Assembly: GCA_023433445.1 (NCBI GenBank)
Contig: JAEZCS010000028.1
Location: 1-15,027 of the forward strand
Source: Pseudomonadota bacterium
GTDB taxonomy: Bacteria > Pseudomonadota > Alphaproteobacteria > Sphingomonadales > Sphingomonadaceae
DNA: 15,027 nucleotides
Direction: 5' to 3'
In this document: in pieces, positions 7,035 through 14,052 of the stretch
Layout of the letters: every line of letters starts with the position of its first letter
Numbering within the stretch: the stretch's first letter is position 1
Position numbers and translations under genes: made by a program
Notes under the pieces: generated by a model
What the model was told of the DNA's origin: nothing
The model's database searches: none
What the model saw: the letters and a program-made list of their open reading frames with translations, nothing else

Positions 7035-7064
7035 CTTATAGATGCGGGGGCAAGTTGGTGTCGA
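7035..7064 (-). promoter_or_regulatory. Sigma-70-like promoter of argB
   Basis: On the minus strand, TCGACA (7064-7059, five of six to TTGACA) and TATAAG (7040-7035, five of six to TATAAT) are 18 bases apart. The predicted start near 7028 leaves a leader of only about 12 bases before the argB ATG at 7016, and no Shine-Dalgarno sequence is obvious there. It suggests argB has its own promoter in addition to any read-through from ppx. Confidence 0.55.
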
Positions 7065-7121
7065 ATGGCGACTCTCCACTTCTAGTGTGCTCAGTGCAGC
7101 GACAAGAAAAGGGACTTGATC

Positions 7122-7145
7122 CCCTCTCCCCTGAAGGAGAGAGGG
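7122..7145 (-). terminator. Hairpin downstream of ppx, possible weak terminator
   Basis: CCCTCTC (7122-7128) pairs with GAGAGGG (7139-7145) around a 10-base loop, beginning 18 bases beyond the ppx stop codon at 7164. A four-T run follows on the minus strand only after roughly ten bases, so termination would be weak. The GC-rich CCCCTC/GAGGGG composition resembles the palindrome in the purM-purN spacer and it may be a small extragenic repeat. Confidence 0.4.
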
Positions 7146-7163
7146 AGTAGATCACCCCTCCCC

Positions 7164-8678
7164 TCACCAGGCCATCCGGTATTTCACTTCCATGGCTTGC
7201 GCCAGGTTCCGCTGCCGCCGCTCGACGGCCTCGCCGAACAGGTCCACGTCCACGCCTTTCAGGCGCAGCTCCAGCGTATCGCCATCCATCTCCAGCGTGG
7301 ACGCGAGCAAAGGCCCTTCGACCCCGCCCGACAGGCGCTGGCCCAGACGGATCGCCAGCCCCCACCAGGTCGCCCGCTTCAACGCAGCGGCGGAAGCCAG
7401 CCCGGCTATCCCGGCGGGCGGCGTGGCCGATCCCCCGAAATTGCTGTGCAGGGCCTGCGCCAGCATCGCCCGCTCGCAAGCGGTGATGCCGACCCAATTG
7501 CTGTGCAGGGCAATCTCCACCCCCCGTTCCGCGCGAAAATCGGGGTTGGCGCGCCATCCGACATCAGCGAGCAGGCAGGCCGCGCGCCGGATGCGCCGCC
7601 AGGACGGCTCATCGTCACGGAACAGCGGCCCGATCCAGCGGTCGATCATGTCGCCATGGCCCGCAAAGCGCCCCTGCGCCTCGCCCTCCGCCTCCGCGGC
7701 GACCAGCAACGGGTCATGCTTGCGCATCTCGGCCGGCAGATCTTCGAACAGCAATCCTTCGCGCAGGCCATAGGCCGACACGACCAGTTCGCTGGATTGC
7801 AATTGCCGGACCACCACCGACAGCAATGCCGCCGCATCGGGCAATGTCGGCACGCGCGACCCGGTGATCGCGGGAATATCCTTCAACCGCGCGCGCCCGA
7901 CATGCGACACGATGCGCGTCAGCTGCTCGGCGCGGGACGCGGGCATCGCATATTGATGCACCACCGGCAGCGGAAAATTGGTCAGCTGCATGTCGAACCG
8001 GGCAAGCGCGCGCCACGATCCACCCACCAGATAGAAGGGCAGGTCGGCCCGCGCGTTCCAGCCCGCCTTCGCCAGCATCTTCTTCACCTGCCGTTCCAGC
8101 ACGCCCGGCCCCTTCGCGCGGATCTGCGGCAGGCGCAGCACGCCCAGCGGCAGCGATATGGTCTCATGCACCGCGCCGCCCTTCACCCGCGCCAGCTCCA
8201 GGCTGCCGCCGCCCAGGTCGCCGACGATGCCGTCCGCGCCGGGGATGCCCGACAGCACGCCATAGGCCGCGGCCACCGCCTCCTGCGCCCCGGTCAGCAG
8301 CTCGACCTCCAGCCCGATCTCCCTGGCGCGCGCGATGAACTCGTCCCCATTGGCGGCGTCGCGCACAGCGGCGGTGGCGACGCAGCGCACCTCCCGCACC
8401 TCCATTTCGCGGCACAGATGGGCAAAGCGCCCTATCGCCCGCAATCCGCGCTCCATCGCTTCCGGCTCGATTCGCCCCGTCTTCCCGAGCGATGCGCCCA
8501 GGCCCGCCATCACCTTTTCATTGAACAGGATGAACGGAATGCGCCGTGGCCCGTCATAAACGACCAGGCGGACGCTGTTCGACCCGATGTCGATGATCGC
8601 CGTGCGCGACTTGGCATGGGCGGGGGATGTCACCATCGTCTCGGCGATCGCGCGCACCTGGCTAAGCATCGAATTCAT
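7164..8678 (-). CDS. ppx: Ppx/GppA exopolyphosphatase family protein
   Basis: This 504-residue enzyme is expected to remove phosphate from polyphosphate chain ends, or to convert pppGpp to ppGpp. The two activities cannot be told apart from sequence, but the neighbouring ppk favours polyphosphate. The actin-like ATPase fold shows as IDIGSNSVRL (29-38), ATAAVRDAANG (101-111) and GDLGGGSLEL (153-162). Residues from about 320 form the helical HD-like C-terminal domain (ITACERAMLAQALHSN). The ATG at 8678 is 6 bases after the ppk stop; no strong Shine-Dalgarno is visible, so coupling to ppk translation is likely, and a second Met at codon 4 is possible. Length is within family range. Confidence 0.94.
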   Translation of the reverse strand: MNSMLSQVRAIAETMVTSPAHAKSRTAIIDIGSNSVRLVVYDGPRRIPFILFNEKVMAGLGASLGKTGRIEPEAMERGLRAIGRFAHLCREMEVREVRCVATAAVRDAANGDEFIARAREIGLEVELLTGAQEAVAAAYGVLSGIPGADGIVGDLGGGSLELARVKGGAVHETISLPLGVLRLPQIRAKGPGVLERQVKKMLAKAGWNARADLPFYLVGGSWRALARFDMQLTNFPLPVVHQYAMPASRAEQLTRIVSHVGRARLKDIPAITGSRVPTLPDAAALLSVVVRQLQSSELVVSAYGLREGLLFEDLPAEMRKHDPLLVAAEAEGEAQGRFAGHGDMIDRWIGPLFRDDEPSWRRIRRAACLLADVGWRANPDFRAERGVEIALHSNWVGITACERAMLAQALHSNFGGSATPPAGIAGLASAAALKRATWWGLAIRLGQRLSGGVEGPLLASTLEMDGDTLELRLKGVDVDLFGEAVERRQRNLAQAMEVKYRMAW

Positions 8679-8684
8679 CGCCGT

Positions 8685-10823
8685 TCAGGTCCGCCCGCGC
8701 AGGCGCAAGGTCGGCACCGTTTCGCTGTCCAGCGCCGCGCCCCGCCCGGACAGCGAAGGGTTGGTCATGAAATAGCGGTGCAGGTTGAACGGCCGGTCGG
8801 TCGAATCCACGCGGGCATAATGGCCGTTGCTGTCCAGTTCCCAGCTTTGTTCGCTGTCGATCAGGTTGGCGACCATCACCTGGTCCAGAATCTGATCATG
8901 AACGGTCGGGTTCTCCACAGGGGCAAGGAATTCGACGCGGCGGTCAAAGTTTCTCGGCATCCAGTCCGCCGAGCTGATGAACACCTTTGCCCCATTGTTC
9001 GGCAGCGCCTTGCCATTGCCGAAGGCGGTGATGCGGCTATGCTCCAGAAAGCGTCCGACCACCGACTTCACCCGGATATTCTCCGACATGCCCGGCACGC
9101 CCGGCCGCAGGCAGCATATGCCGCGCACGATGAGGTCGATCTCCACCCCCGCATTGCTCGCCGCATACAGCTTCTCGATGATCGCGGGATCGACCAGCGA
9201 GTTCATCTTTGCCCAGATATTGCCGGGCCGCCCGGCGCGGACATGTTCGATCTCCGCGTCGATCAGCTGGCACAGCCGATTGCGCAGGTCGCGCGGGCTC
9301 ATCACCAGCTTCTCCAGCGCCTGCGGTTCGACATAGCCGGTGATATAGTTGAACAGCGCGGCGGCATCCCGGCCATAGGCGGGATCGGCGGTGAAGAAGC
9401 TGAGGTCAGTATAGATGCGCGCGGTGACGGGGTGGTAATTGCCCGTGCCGAAATGGCAGTAGGTGCGGAACGCCTCGCCTTCACGGCGGACCACCATCGA
9501 CACCTTGGCATGCGTTTTCCAGTCGATGAAGCCATAGACCACCTGCACGCCCGCGCGCTCCAGCGCGTCGGCCCACATCAGGTTCTGCTCCTCGTCGAAT
9601 CGCGCCTTCAGCTCGACCACGGCCGTCACCGACTTGCCCGCCTCTGCCGCGTCGATCAGCGCGCGGATGATCGCCGACTGCTTCCCCGCGCGATACAGCG
9701 TCTGCTTGATCGCGACGACGTCGGGGTCGGACGCCGCTTGTTTCAGAAACGAAACGACAACGTCGAAAGCTTCATAGGGGTGATGGACCACAATGTCCTT
9801 CGCCCGGATCGCCGCAAAGCAATCCCCGCCATATTCGCGGATTCGTTCAGGGAATCGTGGCGCATAGGGTTCGAACTTCAGGTCGGGCCGGTCTTCCTCG
9901 ACTATGCCCGACAGGTCGCCAATGCCCACAAACCCCTCGACCTCGGCAATGATCGCCTCATGTCCCTGGAGCATGTCCTGCAACATTTCCTCGACCGGCT
10001 CGGGGATACGCTCCTCTATCTCCATGCGGATCACGCGGCCCCGCCGCCGCCGCTTGATGGCGCTGCGGAAATAGCGGACCAGATCCTCCGCCTCTTCCTC
10101 GATCTCGATGTCGCTGTCGCGGATGATGCGGAACACGCCGCTGTTGCGCACCCGATAGCCGGGGAACAAGTCGCCCGAAAAACGGCGGATCACCGCCTCC
10201 AGCGCCATGTAGCGCGCCGGTGTGCCCGGTATGCGCACGAAACGGGCGAGCGAGGACGGGATCATCACCAGTTCGCGGATCGGCTGCTTGTCGGACAGCC
10301 GCTCCAGATCGAAGACGATCAACAGCCCCTGGTTGGGGATGAAGGGAAAGGGATGCGCCGGGTCCAGCGCCTGCGGCGTCAGGATCGGAAAGATCTGGGT
10401 CAGAAAATGCTCGCGCAGCCATGTCTCGCTGCCTGCATCGATGTCGCTGGCGGGGCCCATCACCTCGATCCCGACCTGCGTCAGTTCATCGTGCAGCGCG
10501 CCCCAGACCTTTTGCTGCGCCTTCATCAGCCGCGCTGTTTCATCGGCGATTCCGACAAGCTGCTGCGCGGGCGTCAGCCCATCGGCCGACCGCATGTCGA
10601 CATCCTGCAACTGCTGGCCTTTCAGCCCCGCCACGCGCACGCTGAAAAATTCATCCAGGTTCGCGCCGGAAATCGACAGGAAGCGCAACCGCTCCAACAG
10701 CGGATGCGCCCGGTTCATCGCCTCTTCCAGCACGCGCTGGTTGAACGCCAGCCAGGACAGCTCCCGGTTGAAATAGCGGTCGGTGGGCAGTGTCAGGCTG
10801 GCGGACGGATCAGCTTCGGCCAC
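8685..10823 (-). CDS. ppk: Polyphosphate kinase 1 (Ppk)
   Basis: Ppk reversibly transfers the terminal phosphate of ATP onto polyphosphate. The 712-residue protein has the four-domain PPK1 layout: N domain about 12-115 (RYFNRELSWLAFNQRVLEEA), middle head domain about 125-310, and two phospholipase-D-like C domains about 335-500 and 505-680. The autophosphorylated histidine corresponds to His457 in CHFGTGNYHP, matching E. coli His435 in context; a second conserved histidine lies in FLEHSRI. KQTLYR and ELKARFDEEQN are also conserved. The start is GTG at 10823, 10 bases after the hdaA stop, with a GAGAGA element just upstream. It lies between hdaA and ppx in one tight operon, so synthesis and breakdown of polyphosphate would be produced together. 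Confidence 0.98.
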   Translation of the reverse strand: MAEADPSASLTLPTDRYFNRELSWLAFNQRVLEEAMNRAHPLLERLRFLSISGANLDEFFSVRVAGLKGQQLQDVDMRSADGLTPAQQLVGIADETARLMKAQQKVWGALHDELTQVGIEVMGPASDIDAGSETWLREHFLTQIFPILTPQALDPAHPFPFIPNQGLLIVFDLERLSDKQPIRELVMIPSSLARFVRIPGTPARYMALEAVIRRFSGDLFPGYRVRNSGVFRIIRDSDIEIEEEAEDLVRYFRSAIKRRRRGRVIRMEIEERIPEPVEEMLQDMLQGHEAIIAEVEGFVGIGDLSGIVEEDRPDLKFEPYAPRFPERIREYGGDCFAAIRAKDIVVHHPYEAFDVVVSFLKQAASDPDVVAIKQTLYRAGKQSAIIRALIDAAEAGKSVTAVVELKARFDEEQNLMWADALERAGVQVVYGFIDWKTHAKVSMVVRREGEAFRTYCHFGTGNYHPVTARIYTDLSFFTADPAYGRDAAALFNYITGYVEPQALEKLVMSPRDLRNRLCQLIDAEIEHVRAGRPGNIWAKMNSLVDPAIIEKLYAASNAGVEIDLIVRGICCLRPGVPGMSENIRVKSVVGRFLEHSRITAFGNGKALPNNGAKVFISSADWMPRNFDRRVEFLAPVENPTVHDQILDQVMVANLIDSEQSWELDSNGHYARVDSTDRPFNLHRYFMTNPSLSGRGAALDSETVPTLRLRGRT

Positions 10824-10833
10824 GTCTCTCTCG

Positions 10834-11466
10834 CTATGATGAGGGGTGCGGATCGTCCGCCACTATAGGCAAGAAACCCGCCGCTTGCAGACTCTCTTTG
10901 GCCATAGCGACAGAAATCTTACGTCCCGATGACAATGCCGCCTCGTTGAGCAGCCGCGTTGCCGCCTCTATCGCGGCATAGCTGCGTTCGATCCGGCGCA
11001 GCAGCCAGTCGGGCAGATCCTGTGCATAGCGCGATCCAGCCCGGCCCAGCGCCCGTTCGATAAGAGCGCGGGCAAGCGGCTCGTCCGGCTGCTCGATCGC
11101 CACATGCGGCGCGGCGGCAAGGCGCGACCGGAGGTCCGGCAACGTCACATCCCACAGCGTCGGCGCGCTGCCGCCGATCAGCAGCAGCGGGCTGGCGCTC
11201 GTCTGCGCCTCATTCCATGCGTTGAACAGCAGCCGGTCCTCCTGACCCTGCGCGTCGTCGATCACCGTGCCGCCGCTCATTCCCGCGAAACGCCGCCCCA
11301 GCATCGACCGCCCCGACCGCGCCGGACCAGTGAGCACGCTGATCGCCAACGGCCATTCGCGCCAGTTTTCCAGATGGCGGACGGCGATCTGATTGGCATC
11401 GCTGACCAGGAAATCATCGTCCGTCCCTTGCCCTGGCCATTCGAACGGCAGGCTGATCTGGCTCAT
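10834..11466 (-). CDS. hdaA: HdaA, DnaA-related regulator of replication initiation
   Basis: This 210-residue protein resembles the AAA+ domain of DnaA but lacks the DNA-binding domain IV, as in Hda/HdaA, which acts with the sliding clamp to make DnaA hydrolyse ATP and so prevents re-initiation. The N-terminus QISLPF (3-8) fits the clamp-binding motif found in Hda proteins. The Walker A position is GPARSGRS (47-54) with Arg in place of the usual Lys, the same substitution as in E. coli Hda. VIDDAQ (68-73) is the Walker B position, LLLIGGSAP (94-102) sensor I, and LRSRL (112-116) carries the expected arginine finger. The ATG overlaps the upstream DUF2066 gene stop as ATGA (11463-11466). Calling it a DnaA paralogue is certain; the Hda role is inferred from these features. 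Confidence 0.92.
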   Translation of the reverse strand: MSQISLPFEWPGQGTDDDFLVSDANQIAVRHLENWREWPLAISVLTGPARSGRSMLGRRFAGMSGGTVIDDAQGQEDRLLFNAWNEAQTSASPLLLIGGSAPTLWDVTLPDLRSRLAAAPHVAIEQPDEPLARALIERALGRAGSRYAQDLPDWLLRRIERSYAAIEAATRLLNEAALSSGRKISVAMAKESLQAAGFLPIVADDPHPSS

Positions 11467-12800
11467 TGCGGCGCTGATGCTCCCGCAGGCGCTGCGCCGC
11501 CGCGGCGGATGCGCAGTACATTGCCGGAGCCTGACACCGTGAATCCCCGCGCCTGAAGCCCGGCGCGCAGGGCATCGACACCGCCGTCAAAGCTCACCTG
11601 CATCACCGACGTCCCCCCAAGGGCAAGGCTGCTGGTCGCCACCGACCGGACGCCCAGGATCGATCGCACCGCCGCCTCGCCCTGCGCCACCGATCCGACA
11701 TCGGGCGTATCGAACTGGATCGAGAAGCTGCTTGTGGTCGCCGATGGCGCTGGCGTCTCTATTGTCTCCAACAGCTGCTCGGTCGCATTTTCGATCTCGA
11801 GCGCGGCGGGATTGACCGGCTCCTCGATGATCAGCGACGGGTCGGGCCGCAGGCGGCCGTCGTTCAGCGCCGCCGTGTAAAGCTGGTCGATCCGCCGCGC
11901 CGCTTCATCCATCATCTGCGGAAGCGCGCTTTCGGCTGACGCGCGCAGCGAGAAGCTGCCGATCAACAGGTCATCCGGCCCATAGCGCGCCGTGAAGGTG
12001 CCCCTGACCGGACCGCCCGGATATTCTCGCTCCAGCCGTGCGATCGGCACCACCACATCGGCTGCGCCATATTGGTCGAGCAATACGCGCCACCATAGGC
12101 GGCCACGCCGCCCCACCTGCCCGGCATTCAGCAGGATCGGGTCGGCTATCGAACCGCTCACCCGCACATAATCGATCGCGCTGTCGCCGGTGCGGAACCG
12201 CGCCCACGCCTTCTGCCACTCATTGATCCGCTCATAGGAAACGGCTGACCCGCCATCCCACATCACCGGAATGACGAGCAGCGGCGGCGATCGCCTGACC
12301 TGGCCAGACACGCCCAGCAACTGCCCTGTCCGCGCCCGATCGAACGAAATGCCAAGCGTCGCGATATAGCGTGTCGGCCCGATCTGCTCATATTCGATCT
12401 CGATGCCGGAAATCATCGCTTCCAGCTGCGAATCGGACAGGTTGGGCACGCCCGCGGCGCCATGGGTGCGCGTCCACAGCATCCGCCAGCCCTGCCGCTG
12501 CGCCAATCGCCAGCCCGCCTGCCGCGCGCTGTTGGCATCCTTGCCCATCACGTCGACCTTGACGCCGCTCACCTGATAGTCGCCGCCGCTGGCGATCGGC
12601 GGCACGCCGCGCTCGCCCTCCATCTGCGCGAACAGGGCCGCAGCCGCGAGGCCGAGCATGATCGCGCCAAGAATCTGGACGGGCCGCGAAAAGCGGCGAA
12701 GCAGCGACGAAGGCCGGAAAATATGGCTTTGGAAGGCAGTGGACAGGCTCACGCGCGCCCTTTTGGCGGGATTTACCCCATCTGCCAAGCGCCAACCCAT
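11463..12800 (-). CDS. DUF2066-containing membrane-anchored protein
   Basis: This protein of about 445 residues has an N-terminal anchor or uncleaved signal (VQILGAIMLGLAAAALFAQ, about 41-59) after a basic RRFSRP stretch, so most of it should be periplasmic. The next 110 residues look like DUF2066: YQVSGVKVDVMGKDANSA, then LSDSQLEAMISGIEIEYEQI and RYIATLGISFD. The last 80 residues (SFSIQFDTPDVGS to the end) form a small beta-alpha domain ending in GFTVSGSGNVLRIRR, reminiscent of a ferredoxin-like or heavy-metal-associated fold but with no CxxC motif. Function is unknown. The start is uncertain: ATG at 12800 (behind GGAACGG) is used; ATG at 12821 or GTG at 12752 are alternatives, while 12854 would overlap the purM coding region. 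It heads the hdaA-ppk-ppx run. Confidence 0.8.
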   Translation of the reverse strand: MGWRLADGVNPAKRARVSLSTAFQSHIFRPSSLLRRFSRPVQILGAIMLGLAAAALFAQMEGERGVPPIASGGDYQVSGVKVDVMGKDANSARQAGWRLAQRQGWRMLWTRTHGAAGVPNLSDSQLEAMISGIEIEYEQIGPTRYIATLGISFDRARTGQLLGVSGQVRRSPPLLVIPVMWDGGSAVSYERINEWQKAWARFRTGDSAIDYVRVSGSIADPILLNAGQVGRRGRLWWRVLLDQYGAADVVVPIARLEREYPGGPVRGTFTARYGPDDLLIGSFSLRASAESALPQMMDEAARRIDQLYTAALNDGRLRPDPSLIIEEPVNPAALEIENATEQLLETIETPAPSATTSSFSIQFDTPDVGSVAQGEAAVRSILGVRSVATSSLALGGTSVMQVSFDGGVDALRAGLQARGFTVSGSGNVLRIRRGGAAPAGASAPQ

Positions 12801-12833
12801 TTGCCGTTCCGTTTTCCGCATCATTGCTATAGT
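12801..12833 (+). promoter_or_regulatory. Candidate purM promoter
   Basis: TTGCCG (12801-12806) and TGCTAT (12825-12830) are 18 bases apart; TATAGT at 12828-12833 is an alternative -10 but then the spacing is 21. Transcription would start only 4-7 bases before the purM ATG at 12844, where there is no clear Shine-Dalgarno sequence, so a leaderless or nearly leaderless message is possible. This region is also shared with the 5' end of the divergent DUF2066 gene. Confidence 0.35.
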
Positions 12834-12843
12834 GGGCGCGGGC

Positions 12844-13938
12844 ATGAGCGACACCGAATCCTACAGCTACGCCAAGGCTGGCGTGGACATCGCGGCAGGC
12901 AATGCGCTGGTCCGTGCCATTGCCCCCTTGGCCAAGGCGACCCGCCGCCCCGGCGCTGACGCCGAACTGGGCGGCTTTGGCGGTTTCTTCGACCTGAAGG
13001 CCGCTGGCTATGACGACCCCCTTCTGGTCGCGGCCAATGACGGGGTGGGCACCAAGCTCAAGCTCGCGATCGACCATGACCGCCATGATGGCGTGGGCAT
13101 AGACCTCGTCGCCATGTGCGCCAACGACCTCATCGTGCAAGGCGCGGAGCCGCTTTTCTTCCTCGACTATTACGCCACCGGCAAGCTGGAGAGCGGCGTC
13201 GCCGAACGCGTGATTGCGGGCATCGCCGAAGGTTGCAAGCAAGCTGGCTGCGCCCTCATCGGCGGCGAAACTGCTGAAATGCCGGGCATGTATGCCGCTG
13301 GCGACTATGACCTTGCCGGTTTCTGCGTCGGCGCGGTGGAACGGAGCCAAGCCCTTACCGGCAACAAGGTGAAAGCAGGCGACGTCCTCCTCGGCCTCAC
13401 CTCCTCGGGCGTCCATTCCAACGGCTTCTCGCTCGTCCGCCGCCTCGCCGCTGACAAGGGCTGGAAGCTCGACCGCCCGGCCATCTTCGACAATGAAGTG
13501 CTGCTGATCGACGCGCTGATGGCGCCCACCCGCATCTATGTGAAGCCGCTCCTCCCGCTCGTGCGCAGCGGCAAGATCAACGCCCTCGCCCATATCACCG
13601 GCGGCGGCCTCCTCGAAAACATCCCCCGCGTCCTGCCTGACGGCTGTCATGCCGTGGTCGACGCCGACGCCTGGGAACAGCCGCGCCTGATGGCGTTCCT
13701 GCAAGCGCAGGGCCATATCGAATCGGAAGAAATGGCCCGCACCTTCAACTGCGGCGTCGGCATGGTGCTTGCCGTGGACGCTGACGCGGCAGACAGCGTC
13801 ACCGCCGACCTCGAAGCCGCAGGCGAAACCGTCGTCCGCGTCGGCATGGTTGAGGCTGGTGAAAAAGGCTGCACGGTCAAAGGCAGCCAGGAGACCTGGA
13901 GCGCCAAGGCCGACTGGACCGCCACGCATCTCGGGTAA
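12844..13938 (+). CDS. purM: Phosphoribosylformylglycinamidine cyclo-ligase PurM (AIR synthetase)
   Basis: PurM closes the imidazole ring of purines, turning FGAM and ATP into 5-aminoimidazole ribonucleotide. The 364-residue protein shows GGFGGFFDLK (43-52), ANDGVGTKLKLA (64-75), ANDLIVQGAEPLFFLDYYATG spread over 93-113, GGETAEMPGMY, LTSSGVHSNGFSL, HITGGGLLENIPR and FNCGVGMVL, all signatures of this ATP-grasp-like PurM/PurL fold. The ATG at 12844 gives the usual N-terminus (MSDTESYSYAKAGVDI); the frame is open upstream but that part runs antisense to the DUF2066 gene. purN follows 111 bases later across a palindromic repeat, in the same direction. Confidence 0.98.
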   Translation: MSDTESYSYAKAGVDIAAGNALVRAIAPLAKATRRPGADAELGGFGGFFDLKAAGYDDPLLVAANDGVGTKLKLAIDHDRHDGVGIDLVAMCANDLIVQGAEPLFFLDYYATGKLESGVAERVIAGIAEGCKQAGCALIGGETAEMPGMYAAGDYDLAGFCVGAVERSQALTGNKVKAGDVLLGLTSSGVHSNGFSLVRRLAADKGWKLDRPAIFDNEVLLIDALMAPTRIYVKPLLPLVRSGKINALAHITGGGLLENIPRVLPDGCHAVVDADAWEQPRLMAFLQAQGHIESEEMARTFNCGVGMVLAVDADAADSVTADLEAAGETVVRVGMVEAGEKGCTVKGSQETWSAKADWTATHLG

Positions 13939-13950
13939 ATCAACCAATCC

Positions 13951-14040
13951 CCCTCCCGCTGGCGGGAGGGGTCAGGGGAGGGCATGTCACAGGGTCGGCT
14001 TGAGCAAGCCCACCCCTGACATCTTCCGCCAGCGCGAGGG
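13951..14040. repeat. Extragenic palindrome in the purM-purN spacer
   Basis: CCCTCCCGCTGGCGG (13951-13965) pairs with CCGCCAGCGCGAGGG (14026-14040) with a single mismatch, and further in GTCAGGGG (13971-13978) pairs perfectly with CCCCTGAC (14013-14020). The whole 90 bases can form one long imperfect stem. Alternatively the left part folds locally, CCCTCCCG (13951-13958) with CGGGAGGG (13963-13970) around CTGG. The right arm ends in GAGGG at 14036-14040, which is also the likely purN Shine-Dalgarno. CCCTCCC-type palindromes are frequent between sphingomonad genes (family knowledge, copy number not checked). Confidence 0.75.
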
Positions 14041-14052
14041 AATTTCCCCATG
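14036..14052 (+). promoter_or_regulatory. purN ribosome binding site inside the palindrome arm
   Basis: GAGGG (14036-14040) lies 9 bases before the purN ATG (14050-14052) and is the only Shine-Dalgarno-like sequence there. It coincides with the terminal bases of the palindrome's right arm, so folding of the long stem would pair it with CCCTC at 13951-13955. Confidence 0.6.

Noticed and set aside
7017..7079. Longer argB start at 7079
   Set aside because: The added 21 residues are not part of the kinase family, and the predicted promoter (7064-7035) would lie inside the coding region.
7116..10868. Plus-strand open frame of 1250 codons opposite ppk and ppx
   Set aside because: It is antisense to two well-recognised enzymes and its translation is rich in Arg, His, Gln and Pro with no recognisable domain, as expected when high-GC codon bias removes stops from the opposite strand.
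12388..13947. Minus-strand open frame of 519 codons opposite purM
   Set aside because: It covers purM in antisense and runs into the DUF2066 region in another frame; the translation matches no family I know and has no ribosome binding site. It is a shadow of purM.
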